From: Bacteroidales bacterium
GTDB taxonomy: Bacteria; Bacteroidota; Bacteroidia; Bacteroidales; UBA932
DNA length: 64,000 nt
Assembly (NCBI GenBank): GCA_017535125.1
Contig: JAFXUS010000007.1
Span: 21,504 to 85,503 of the forward strand
Direction of reading: 5' to 3'
Below, in pieces: positions 1 through 7,852 of this stretch. The notes under the pieces were generated by a model. It was given only the letters and a program-made list of their open reading frames with translations, searched no databases and was not told the DNA's origin. A program made the translations under genes and the position numbers. How positions within the stretch are numbered: the first letter of the stretch is position 1; every line of letters starts with the position of its first letter.

Positions 1-1
1 C

Positions 2-1900
2 TCGCCCGAGGCCATCGCCGCCCGGCCCTGCTTCCTCTGCGAGAAGAACCGGCCGCCGGAGCAGCACCATATCAAGTTCGAAGGCCGCAAGGGCCGCACC
101 TACAACGTCCAGATCAATCCCTACCCCATCTTCCGGGACCACCTGGTCATCGTCCGCGACGAGCATCTGCCGCAGGCCATATGGCACCACATGCCGGACA
201 TCCTGGACTTTGCCGCCAAATACCCTGAATTCACGGCCTTCTACAACGGGCCGGCCAGCGGCGCCTCCGCGCCCGACCACCTGCATTTCCAGGCCGCGCC
301 GCGTCACAAGATGCCGCTGGAGGAAGCCGTGGACGCATTTCTCGACGCGCCCGGCGCGCCGCTCGCTTCCGTCAAGGACGCGACGCTGTACCGCTTTCCC
401 GGCTATTGCCGGGGCGTCTATGCACTCAAGGCGACCACTTCGAAGTCCCTGACCAAGCTCTTCTACCGCCTGCTGGACTGCTGCGACCGCCGTCCCGGCG
501 AGACGGAGCCCAAGTTCAACATGTACACGTATGTGAAGGGGGCCGAGTGGCGCTGCTTCGTGGTGCTCCGCTCCGCGATACGCTCCCACCACTTCGACGC
601 CGAAGGCGCGGACCACCTGACCGTCAGCCCGGGCGCCGCGGACATGGCGGGCGTGTTCGTCACGCCCTTCCGCGAGGACTACGAAAAAGCCACGCCGGCG
701 CTGCTGGAGGCCATCTTGGACGAGGTGACCATCCCTGCACACGAGCAGGAAATGATCGAATGGCGCCTGACGCGCAGGCAGCCCACCGTGGCCGTCGGCA
801 TCCTCGCCGCCGAGGAGATCTGTTTCGAGATCATCTCGGACGGCGCCGGCCCGCAGCGGGTGCGCTGGTGCGAGGGACGCATCGCCTACAACGGCGCACT
901 CTACGACGAACTGTACTTCGATTCCATCACGCGCTCGACCCTCTTCGCCGAGCCTTCCTTCATCCTGCACGACGTGGTGATCGGCATCGACTTCCACTGG
1001 CAGCAGAAGCGCACGCTCAAGTTCGCCGGCGGCCTGAAATTCATCGTCGAGGGCGACAAGATCCGCGCGGTCAACCTCGTAGGCATGGAAGACTATCTGC
1101 TGAGCGTCATCTCCTCCGAGATGAAGTCCAGCGCCTCCGTGAATTTGCTCAAGGCGCACGCCGTCATCTCGCGCAGCTGGCTGCTGGCGCGCATGGAAGA
1201 CCATTCGGCACACGACAACTTCGATGTCTGCGCAGACGACCATTGTCAACGGTATCAAGGACTTACGATGGCCGTGGGCGACAACGTCCGCACGGTCATC
1301 GACGAGACATGGGGACAGGTGCTCCGCTATCAGGGGCAGCTCTGCGACACCCGCTACGCCAAATGCTGCGGCGGCAAGACCGAACTCTTCAGCACCTGCT
1401 GGGAAGACGTCGACTACCCCTACCTGCAGTGCGTCGACGACCCCTGGTGCGACTGCGAGAACGACGAGATCCTGTCCCAGGTCCTCAACGACTACGACCA
1501 GCAGACGAAGGACTTCCACGACTGGACCGTCCGCTACGACGCATCCGAACTCTCCGCCCTGGTGCACGAACGCACCGGCATCGATTTCGGCGAGATCAAG
1601 GCGCTGGAGCCCATTGAACGCGGCCCGTCCGGGCGCATCAAGTACCTGCGCATCGTGGGCAGCAAGCGCACCGAGGTCGTGGGCAAGGAACTGAAGATCC
1701 GCCGCGCGCTGAGCACTTCGCACCTCAAGAGCTCCGCCTTCGACGTGGAGCGCGACCCCGCCGGCGCGTGGATCCTCCGCGGCCGCGGCTGGGGCCACGG
1801 CGTCGGCCTCTGCCAGATCGGCGCCGCCGTGATGGCCGCCAACGGATTCGATTACAAGCAGATACTCCAACACTATTATCCCGGCACCGATGTCGAATAA
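2..1900 (+). CDS. HIT-like (DUF4922-type) / SpoIID-LytB fusion protein, 5' partial
   Basis: The frame is open from base 2, so the gene begins before the window; the first internal ATG is at 191 but coding clearly starts upstream. The N-terminal third looks like a HIT/GalT-type nucleotidyl-transfer fold: a Cys pair (CFLC) near base 40 and an HxHxQ motif (DHLHFQ) near 277-294. The C-terminal half is a SpoIID/LytB domain: EDYLLSVISSEM followed by AHAVISRSW, a Cys-rich stretch with KCCGGKTE, and the terminal motif GWGHGVGLCQIGA. SpoIID domains in sporulating Firmicutes are peptidoglycan lytic enzymes that act on peptide-free glycan. This organism does not look spore-forming, so a role in wall turnover or recycling is inferred from the downstream ampG and namZ. 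The stop overlaps the ampG start by 11 bases, which implies one transcript. Confidence 0.85.
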   Translation, partial: SPEAIAARPCFLCEKNRPPEQHHIKFEGRKGRTYNVQINPYPIFRDHLVIVRDEHLPQAIWHHMPDILDFAAKYPEFTAFYNGPASGASAPDHLHFQAAPRHKMPLEEAVDAFLDAPGAPLASVKDATLYRFPGYCRGVYALKATTSKSLTKLFYRLLDCCDRRPGETEPKFNMYTYVKGAEWRCFVVLRSAIRSHHFDAEGADHLTVSPGAADMAGVFVTPFREDYEKATPALLEAILDEVTIPAHEQEMIEWRLTRRQPTVAVGILAAEEICFEIISDGAGPQRVRWCEGRIAYNGALYDELYFDSITRSTLFAEPSFILHDVVIGIDFHWQQKRTLKFAGGLKFIVEGDKIRAVNLVGMEDYLLSVISSEMKSSASVNLLKAHAVISRSWLLARMEDHSAHDNFDVCADDHCQRYQGLTMAVGDNVRTVIDETWGQVLRYQGQLCDTRYAKCCGGKTELFSTCWEDVDYPYLQCVDDPWCDCENDEILSQVLNDYDQQTKDFHDWTVRYDASELSALVHERTGIDFGEIKALEPIERGPSGRIKYLRIVGSKRTEVVGKELKIRRALSTSHLKSSAFDVERDPAGAWILRGRGWGHGVGLCQIGAAVMAANGFDYKQILQHYYPGTDVE

Positions 1901-3215
1901 GCAACTGTCCCCCTGGTGGTGGGTCCCCACGCTCTATTTCGCCGAGGGCATCCCCTACTTCATCGTCAACGTGATTTCCGTCACGATGTTCAAGCGCCTC
2001 GGCATGTCGAACGGCGACCTGGCGATGTACACCTCCCTGCTCTACCTGCCCTGGGTCATCAAGCCGCTGTGGAGTCCCTTCGTGGACGTGATCCGCACGA
2101 AGCGCTGGTGGATCCTGCTGATGCAGCTGCTGTGCACGGCGGGCTTCGCGGCCCTCGCCCTCAGCGTCAGTCCGGACGTGTTCGGCTGGTCGCTGGTCAT
2201 CTTCTACGTCATCGCCTTCGCTTCCGCGACGCACGATATCGCCGCGGACGGGTTCTATATGATCGCGCTGGACCAGAAGCGGCAGGCCGCCTTCGTGGGC
2301 ATACGCAGCACCTTCTACCGCATCGCATCGGTCTTCGGACAGGGCGTCATCGTGGTGCTGGCCGGCGTGCTGGAGGAGCGCCTCGGCGTCATCCCGCGCG
2401 CCTGGAACATCACCCTGCTCGTCTGCGCCGCCCTCTTCGGCCTCATCACCCTCTGGCACGGCCGCTTCCTGCCTGTCGCGGAAAATGGCGCCGGCCGGGA
2501 GGGCTGCGGCCGCCCGAGCGAAAAAGAATCGTCCTCGCTCCGCTGCGGAAACGCCCGTTCGGCCGCACCATCCCGGTCAGGCGCGGACGTTTTCCGAGAG
2601 TTCGGGCAGGCATGGGTGACCTTTTTTAAGAAGCCGGGCGTTTGGCTGGCGATTGTGTTTATGCTGTTGTACCGCCTTCCGGAGGCGTTTTCCGTCAAGA
2701 TGCTGACCCCGTTCCTGCTGGATCCCGTCGAGGCCGGCGGACTGGGGCTGAGCACGGCGCAGAGCGGACTCGTTTACGGCACCGTGGGCGTGATCGCCCT
2801 GACCGTGGGCGGCATCCTGGGCGGCCTGTTCGCCGCCAGGCACGGCCTGCGCAAATCGATGTGGCCCATGTCGATGGCGCTCGCGCTGCCCTGCGCGGTG
2901 TATCTTATTCTCGCCGCCGTGCAACCTTCCGCGCTCTGGAGCATCTTCTTATTGGTAGCCCTCGACCAGTTCGGCTACGGCTTCGGCTTCACGGCGTACA
3001 TGCTCTATATGATGCAGTTCTCCGAAGGCGGGTTCAAAACCTCGCACTACGCCATCTGCACGGCCTTCATGGCCCTCTCGATGATGGTGCCGGGCCTCTT
3101 CGCCGGCTGGATGCAGGAGGCGCTCGGCTATGTTGGATTCTTTATCGTCGTCATGATATGTTGTCTCGCCACCATTACCGTCACATTCTTTGCGCGGCGG
3201 CGCTGCTCCTCCTAG
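1890..3215 (+). CDS. ampG: AmpG-like muropeptide / MurNAc permease (MFS)
   Basis: A 441-residue major-facilitator protein with about 12 hydrophobic segments. The start (WWWVPTLYFAEGIPYFIVN) and the HDIAADGFYM motif are typical of AmpG-family inner-membrane importers of peptidoglycan fragments. It overlaps the preceding SpoIID gene by 11 bases and the following namZ by 58 bases, so it belongs to a wall-recycling operon. The central cytoplasmic loop (about residues 200-232) is longer than usual and carries an Arg/Ser-rich stretch encoded by a palindromic DNA segment at 2506-2566. The segment keeps the frame and hydrophobic segments follow directly, so the protein is probably functional. In Bacteroidota this family may import MurNAc or MurNAc-peptides rather than anhydro-muropeptides; the exact substrate is not readable here. 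Confidence 0.85.
   Translation: MSNKQLSPWWWVPTLYFAEGIPYFIVNVISVTMFKRLGMSNGDLAMYTSLLYLPWVIKPLWSPFVDVIRTKRWWILLMQLLCTAGFAALALSVSPDVFGWSLVIFYVIAFASATHDIAADGFYMIALDQKRQAAFVGIRSTFYRIASVFGQGVIVVLAGVLEERLGVIPRAWNITLLVCAALFGLITLWHGRFLPVAENGAGREGCGRPSEKESSSLRCGNARSAAPSRSGADVFREFGQAWVTFFKKPGVWLAIVFMLLYRLPEAFSVKMLTPFLLDPVEAGGLGLSTAQSGLVYGTVGVIALTVGGILGGLFAARHGLRKSMWPMSMALALPCAVYLILAAVQPSALWSIFLLVALDQFGYGFGFTAYMLYMMQFSEGGFKTSHYAICTAFMALSMMVPGLFAGWMQEALGYVGFFIVVMICCLATITVTFFARRRCSS
2506..2566. repeat. Palindromic insertion inside the ampG loop
   Basis: The segment is bounded by GCGGCCG (2506-2512) and CGGCCGC (2560-2566), with partial complementarity extending inward (CCCGAGCG against CGCCCGTT). It encodes low-complexity Arg/Ser residues in the central loop of AmpG. 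It looks like a small palindromic repeat that landed in frame in a tolerant loop. I cannot show other copies in this window. Confidence 0.4.
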
Positions 3216-4423
3216 CGGTCTCCGCCTTTGCGGCCCCCCGTGTCAAACCTGGCATCGAAGTCCTGCGGGACCGCGGCTTCGCGGGCCTGGAAGGAAAACG
3301 CGTCGGCCTGGTCACCAACCCGTCCGGCGTGGACAGCCAGCTGAATTCCACCATCGACATCCTCTTCGAGGCGCCGGGCGTCAAGTTGGTCGCCCTCTAT
3401 GCCCCGGAGCACGGCGTGCGCGGGGACGTGTATGCCGGCGGCAAGGTGGAGTCCGGCAAGGACGAGCACACCGGCCTGCCGGTGCATTCCCTCTTCGGCA
3501 GCACCCGCCAGCCCACCAAAGAGATGCTCCAGGGCATCGACATCATGGTGTACGACATCCAGGACGTGGGCAGCCGCTCCTACACCTTCATCTCCACGCT
3601 GGGGCTCGTGATGCGCACCTGCGCCGAGGTGGGCATCCCCGTAATGGTGCTCGACCGGCCGAACCCGCTGGGCGGCAACAAGGTTGAGGGCCCGCTCGTA
3701 CGCGACGGCTACCATTCCTTCGTCAGCCAGTACAAGATCCCCTACGTTTACGGTCTCACCGTGGGCGAGCTGGCCACGCTCATCAACGAGGAAGGCCTCA
3801 ACTGCGGCCAGAACGGCAAAGCCGCGCCGCTGAAATGCAAGCTGACCGTCGTCCCGATGGAAGGCTGGACGCGCGACATGCTGTTCAACGACACCGGCCT
3901 GCCGTGGATCCTCCCTTCGCCCAACATCCCCTATGCCGAGACGGCCATCTGCTACCCCTCCGCCGGTCTCTGCGGCGAAATGTACAACTACCTCAACATC
4001 GGCATCGGCTACACCCTCCCCTTCGCCACCTTCGCCGAGGAATGGGTGGACGCCGACAAGCTCAAGGAGAAGCTGGACAGCTACCACGTGCCGGGCGTGG
4101 CCTGGCGCACCATCCACTACCAGCCGATTTCCGGGCGCCTGAGCGGAAAGCTCATCCACGGCGTACAATATTATTATACCGACTACGAAGCCGCCACCCT
4201 CACGCTCACCCAGTTCTACGTCATGCAGGCGGTCTGGGAGCTGTACCGGAAAAACCCCATTGAGGCAGGCTCAGACAGGCTTTCCATGTTCAATAAGGTT
4301 TGCGGCACAGACTTTGTCAGTAAAACGTTCGGACGGACGATGAAAGTCTCGGACATCGCAGATTTCTGGTCCGCGGACGTCCCCGCTTTCAAAGCCCTGT
4401 CCAAGAAGTACTACATTTATTAA
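3158..4423 (+). CDS. namZ: Exo-beta-N-acetylmuramidase NamZ (DUF1343, GH171)
   Basis: 421 residues from the ATG at 3158, chosen because it begins a good signal peptide (HILCAAALLLLAVSAFA) and the homologous region starts soon after (KPGIEVLRDRGFAGLEGKRVGLVTNPSG). The motif YAPEHGVRGD and the segments VYDIQDVGSRSYTFI and DRPNPLGG are hallmarks of DUF1343. That family was shown in Bacillus to be an exo-acting muramidase that removes MurNAc from the non-reducing end of peptidoglycan fragments. Here the enzyme is predicted to be exported to the periplasm, where it would feed MurNAc to the permease encoded just upstream, with which it overlaps by 58 bases. A DUF6515 gene starts 12 bases after its stop. 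Confidence 0.85.
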   Translation: MLSRHHYRHILCAAALLLLAVSAFAAPRVKPGIEVLRDRGFAGLEGKRVGLVTNPSGVDSQLNSTIDILFEAPGVKLVALYAPEHGVRGDVYAGGKVESGKDEHTGLPVHSLFGSTRQPTKEMLQGIDIMVYDIQDVGSRSYTFISTLGLVMRTCAEVGIPVMVLDRPNPLGGNKVEGPLVRDGYHSFVSQYKIPYVYGLTVGELATLINEEGLNCGQNGKAAPLKCKLTVVPMEGWTRDMLFNDTGLPWILPSPNIPYAETAICYPSAGLCGEMYNYLNIGIGYTLPFATFAEEWVDADKLKEKLDSYHVPGVAWRTIHYQPISGRLSGKLIHGVQYYYTDYEAATLTLTQFYVMQAVWELYRKNPIEAGSDRLSMFNKVCGTDFVSKTFGRTMKVSDIADFWSADVPAFKALSKKYYIY

Positions 4424-4435
4424 AAACACACGATT

Positions 4436-5815
4436 ATGAAACGCTTGACCACACTCTCCCTGATCGCAGTAGCCGTAGCGGCTATGATCGCGGTCCCTGC
4501 AGACGCTCAGACCAGGGGCGGTAGCAATTCCCGCGGTGGATCGGGCGGCGGAAATGCCCGCAACAGCGGCGGCACCCGTCCTTCCTCTTCGATGTCCGCT
4601 CCGTCCTCCCAGACGAGAAGCTCCGGCCAGTCCGGAAATACCAAGGGCCTCGGCTCCGTGAACCGGAGCAGCCAGCCCGCTGCACCTTCCCATAACACGC
4701 AGCCGCGAACCAATTCGCAGCCGCAGCAGCCCAGGACCCAGCCGTCCCAGCCCAAGACGCAGCCGTCCCAGCCGCCGCAGCAGCCCAAGGCCCAGCAGCA
4801 GCCGAGCCGGCCGCAGAACAGCCAGCCTTCCCGCAGCGGCAGCAACGTCCGCCGGCCGGAGTCTGCACCTGCTCCGCAGAATCACCAGACACCCAACCAG
4901 CCGCAGAACCGCCAGAGCCCCAATCAGCCGGGCGGCAGCATCAACCGCAACCAGCCCCAGCCGGGCATGAGCGTCAAGCCTGACGCGCCGAGAACCGTCC
5001 GGGACCGTCCGGGCACCCCGCGCAACTTCGAGGGCGGCCGCGAGCCGCACCACATCCAGATGCACCCGGGTCCCGGCCACAACATGGAGCGCATCCCGCC
5101 GCGCCATCGCGACCCGATGCCGTACGGACGCGCGGTCCGCTTCTGGGACGGCGGACGCCACTACTTCGGCTACCGCGTCTCCTACCTGCCGAGCCGCTAC
5201 ACCCGGGTGGAATACTACGGGATTCCGTACTACCTGCTTGACGGCATCTACTACCGCTACTACCGCGGACACTACTATGTGAGCCGTCCTCCGTTCGGCG
5301 TCATCTTCGACGCGGTGCTGGACAACATCCTCTACAGTGTCTGCAACTTCGCCTACTACTACGACGTATACGACACGTTCCGTACGATCAACGACAATGC
5401 GAAGACCATCGCCAGCCAGAATGCGACCATCGCGGCCAACAACGCCACGATCGCCCGCCAGAACGCGGACATCGCGCTGAACACCGACCGCGCCGCCAAG
5501 TCTCACCAGGAGGCTGACCGCCTGGGCCTGGTCCAGAGTTACGCCGACGCCGGCATGGAGTACTTCTACCAGGACGGCGTGTTCTTCATCAAGGACAAGG
5601 ACGGCAAGTACGTGACCATCGTCCCGCCCGCGGGCGCCCTGGTCCGGGAACTGCCGGACGACTATGACACCATCACCCTCGACGGCGAGGAGTACTACAA
5701 GGTGGATGACACCGTGTACAAACTCTCCATCATCGACGGTTCGCCTTACTTCGAGGTGCTCGGTCAGCTGACCGGCCCGCTCGCCCAGAAGTACGATCTT
5801 TACGATACGCTGTAG
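4436..5815 (+). CDS. DUF6515 family exported protein with Q/P/S-rich linker
   Basis: 459 residues. A signal peptide (cleavage after about residue 24, PADAQ) is followed by roughly 180 residues of low-complexity Gly/Ser/Asn then Gln/Pro/Ser sequence. Next comes a Tyr/Arg-rich folded region with GYRVSYLPSRYTRV and IYYRYYRGHYYV, a likely coiled coil made of repeating N-A-T-I-A units (about 320-355), and a C-terminal domain that closes near EYYKVDDTVYK. The C-terminal half matches DUF6515 of Bacteroidota, whose function is unknown. The linker and Tyr-rich region suggest a cell-surface or wall-associated protein. The stop TAG shares its G with the GTG start of murI, so the two are probably translationally coupled. 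The tandem CAG/CCG-rich linker codons could be length-variable between strains. Confidence 0.75.
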   Translation: MKRLTTLSLIAVAVAAMIAVPADAQTRGGSNSRGGSGGGNARNSGGTRPSSSMSAPSSQTRSSGQSGNTKGLGSVNRSSQPAAPSHNTQPRTNSQPQQPRTQPSQPKTQPSQPPQQPKAQQQPSRPQNSQPSRSGSNVRRPESAPAPQNHQTPNQPQNRQSPNQPGGSINRNQPQPGMSVKPDAPRTVRDRPGTPRNFEGGREPHHIQMHPGPGHNMERIPPRHRDPMPYGRAVRFWDGGRHYFGYRVSYLPSRYTRVEYYGIPYYLLDGIYYRYYRGHYYVSRPPFGVIFDAVLDNILYSVCNFAYYYDVYDTFRTINDNAKTIASQNATIAANNATIARQNADIALNTDRAAKSHQEADRLGLVQSYADAGMEYFYQDGVFFIKDKDGKYVTIVPPAGALVRELPDDYDTITLDGEEYYKVDDTVYKLSIIDGSPYFEVLGQLTGPLAQKYDLYDTL

Positions 5816-6630
5816 TGGCGACGATAGGCATATTCGATTCAGGGTCGGGAGGACTTTCGGTATTGAAGGAAATACGGAAGGTCCTCCCTTCCGAACGTTT
5901 CATCTACTACTCCGACAACGCCCATTGCCCCTACGGGGAGAAGAGCCCGGAGTACATCCAGGACCGCGCCCGCACCATCACGCGACTGCTGATGGGCCGG
6001 GGCGCGGAAGCCGTTGTGGTGGCCTGCAACACGGCCACCGGCGCGGCCATCGCCACGCTGCGCGCGGAGTTCGACATTCCCTTCATCGGGATGGAGCCGG
6101 CGGTGAAGCCGGCCGCCCTCGGGACGCGCAGCGGCGTGATCGGCGTGCTGGCGACCGCCGGCACGCTCAAGGCATCCAAGTACCTGAACACGAAAGAATT
6201 ATACCAGGACGACGTGCGCATCGAGGAGCACGTCGGCGAAGGTTTCGTGCAGCTCGTCGAACGCGGCGAGCTGGACGGTCCGGAGACGGAGCGCGTCGTC
6301 CGCGCCAGTCTGCAGCCCCTGCTGGACGCCGGCGCCGACACGATTGTGCTCGGCTGCACGCACTACCCCTTCCTGCGCCCCGTCATCGAGCGCATCGCCG
6401 GACCCGACGTCCGCGTCATCGACCCCGCTCCCGCTGTCGCCCGCCAATTGGTCAAAGTCCTTTCTGACCGTGGGATTATAGATGCCGGATCGCAGTCCGC
6501 CATGACTAGTTCCAGTCATTCCGGGCGGTTCCTGAGCTTGTCGAAGGACGACCCGGAATCTCCCGGCATCGAGCTCCTCTCCTCCGGCGACCCCACGACG
6601 CTCCATCACCTCGCCTCTACGTTTGACTGA
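5815..6630 (+). CDS. murI: Glutamate racemase MurI with an in-frame C-terminal insertion
   Basis: 271 residues from a GTG start that overlaps the preceding stop by one base. It interconverts L- and D-glutamate for peptidoglycan synthesis. The catalytic cysteines are Cys71 in VVACNTATG and Cys181 in LGCTHYPFL, and the substrate loop FDSGSGGLSV is at the N-terminus. Residues about 221-250 do not look like MurI: they are Ser/Asp-rich and are encoded by a palindromic repeat (6480-6567) inserted just before the conserved SSGDP motif near the end. All catalytic residues lie upstream and the family C-terminus resumes afterwards, so activity is likely kept. The gene closes the cell-wall cluster, and a strong inverted repeat follows. 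Confidence 0.93.
   Translation: MATIGIFDSGSGGLSVLKEIRKVLPSERFIYYSDNAHCPYGEKSPEYIQDRARTITRLLMGRGAEAVVVACNTATGAAIATLRAEFDIPFIGMEPAVKPAALGTRSGVIGVLATAGTLKASKYLNTKELYQDDVRIEEHVGEGFVQLVERGELDGPETERVVRASLQPLLDAGADTIVLGCTHYPFLRPVIERIAGPDVRVIDPAPAVARQLVKVLSDRGIIDAGSQSAMTSSSHSGRFLSLSKDDPESPGIELLSSGDPTTLHHLASTFD
6480..6567. repeat. Palindromic repeat element inside murI
   Basis: The segment contains GTCATTCCGGGC and CCCGGAATCTCC arms around CCTGAGCTTGTCGAAGG, preceded by a GCAGTCCGCCATGAC half-copy. The arms match intergenic repeats elsewhere in this window (near 34450, 38024, 62985 and 63620), which share the core GTCATTCsscGG ... GAATCTC. This is the coding-region member of that family, and its length preserves the frame. 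Confidence 0.65.
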
Positions 6631-6666
6631 TCAGTCCGTTTTTCACAATTCACTGGTTAACAATGA

Positions 6667-6712
6667 ATTACAAAATGAACCTGCTGAAAAATCGACAGGT
6701 TCATTTTGTAAT
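6667..6712. terminator. Perfect 17-bp inverted repeat between murI and prfB
   Basis: ATTACAAAATGAACCTG (6667-6683) is exactly complementary to CAGGTTCATTTTGTAAT (6696-6712) around a 12-base loop. It lies after murI and before the prfB promoter, so a terminator is the simplest reading. The T-rich tail is part of the stem, and a protein-binding site is the alternative. Confidence 0.55.
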
Positions 6713-6765
6713 ATAAAGAATATCAACATCTTGCAAAAAACGGCCATACATTGAAAAAGATTGTG

Positions 6766-6773
6766 TATCTTTG
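6766..6773 (+). promoter_or_regulatory. prfB promoter, -7 box TATCTTTG
   Basis: This matches the Bacteroidota -7 consensus TAnnTTTG. Its last base is only 7 bases before the prfB ATG, so transcription probably starts at or next to the start codon. No convincing -33 TTTG is seen. Confidence 0.6.
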
Positions 6774-6779
6774 TATTCT

Positions 6780-7847
6780 ATGATTAGTCAGGAACAAATC
6801 AAAGATTTGCAGGAGCGGGCGAAGACGCTCCGGGAGTGCCTGTCCATCGAGAAGAAGCGGACGGAAGTGCAGGAGAAGGAGCGGCAGAGCCAGGCCCCGG
6901 ATTTCTGGGACGACCCCAAGCAGGCTGAGACCTTCCTGAAGGGCCTCAGCGGCCTGAAAGCCTGGGTCGTCGCCTTCGACAAGGCCCAGTCGGCCGTAGA
7001 CGACCTGGAAGTCCTGCAGGAGCTGGATCCCGAAGGCCCGGACATCGACGCGGCCTACAAGCAGGCCTGCACGCAGATCGAAGATCTCGAACTCAAGAAT
7101 ATGCTGGGTGCGGAGGGCGACAACCTCGGCGCCGTCCTCACCATCAATTCCGGCGCCGGCGGCACCGAAGCCAACGACTGGAGCGCCATGCTCATGCGTA
7201 TGTACATGCGCTGGGGCGAGCGCAACGGCTACAAGATGACCGTCACCGAGGAGATCGAGGGCGACGAAACCGGCATCAAGTCCTGCACCATCCAGTACGA
7301 AGGCGACTACGCCTACGGCTACCTCAAGGCCGAGTCCGGCGTGCATCGCCTCGTGCGCATCTCCCCCTTCAACGCGCAGGGCAAGCGCCAGACCACGTTC
7401 AGCTCCGTGTTCGTGTACCCGCTCGTGGACGACAGCATCAACATCGAGATCAACCCCGGCGATATCGAATGGGACACCTTTCGCTCCGGCGGCCACGGCG
7501 GCCAGAACGTCAACAAGGTGGAGACCGGCGTGCGCGTTCGTCACCTCCCCACCGGCATCACGGTCGAGAACACCGAGACCCGCAGCCAGCAGGACAACCG
7601 CCAGCGGGCCCTGCTCATCCTCAAGTCCCGCCTCTACGACATCGAGCTCAAGAAACGCCAGGAGAAGCAGGCCGAGCTCGAGGGGCAGAAGAAAAAGATT
7701 GAATGGGGTTCGCAGATCCGTTCCTACGTCCTGCACCCGTACAAGATGGTCAAGGACCTGCGCACCGGCTGGGAGACCGCCGACACGCAGGGCGTCCTGG
7801 ACGGCGACCTCAACGACTTCATGAAAGAATTCTTAATGCACAACTAA
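6780..7847 (+). CDS. prfB: Peptide chain release factor 2
   Basis: 355 residues from the ATG at 6780; a TTG at 6771 is in frame but overlaps the promoter box. RF2 ends translation at UGA and UAA. The SPF tripeptide that reads the stop codon is in [15 protein letters not shown], which distinguishes it from RF1. The peptidyl-hydrolysis motif GGQ is in [14 protein letters not shown] near residue 240. In most bacteria prfB contains a programmed +1 frameshift at an in-frame UGA near codon 25. Here the corresponding region reads straight through (ECLSIEKKR, with codons TGC CTG TCC), so that autoregulation is absent. The fumarase gene starts 5 bases after the stop. Confidence 0.95.
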   Translation: MISQEQIKDLQERAKTLRECLSIEKKRTEVQEKERQSQAPDFWDDPKQAETFLKGLSGLKAWVVAFDKAQSAVDDLEVLQELDPEGPDIDAAYKQACTQIEDLELKNMLGAEGDNLGAVLTINSGAGGTEANDWSAMLMRMYMRWGERNGYKMTVTEEIEGDETGIKSCTIQYEGDYAYGYLKAESGVHRLVRISPFNAQGKRQTTFSSVFVYPLVDDSINIEINPGDIEWDTFRSGGHGGQNVNKVETGVRVRHLPTGITVENTETRSQQDNRQRALLILKSRLYDIELKKRQEKQAELEGQKKKIEWGSQIRSYVLHPYKMVKDLRTGWETADTQGVLDGDLNDFMKEFLMHN

Positions 7848-7852
7848 ACCAT

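Noticed and set aside
2642..3157. N-terminal extension of the NamZ frame inside ampG
   Set aside because: The extension is a shadow of ampG; the signal peptide starts at the ATG at 3158.
6780..6870. Programmed frameshift site in prfB
   Set aside because: No in-frame TGA exists; the frame is continuous from the ATG.
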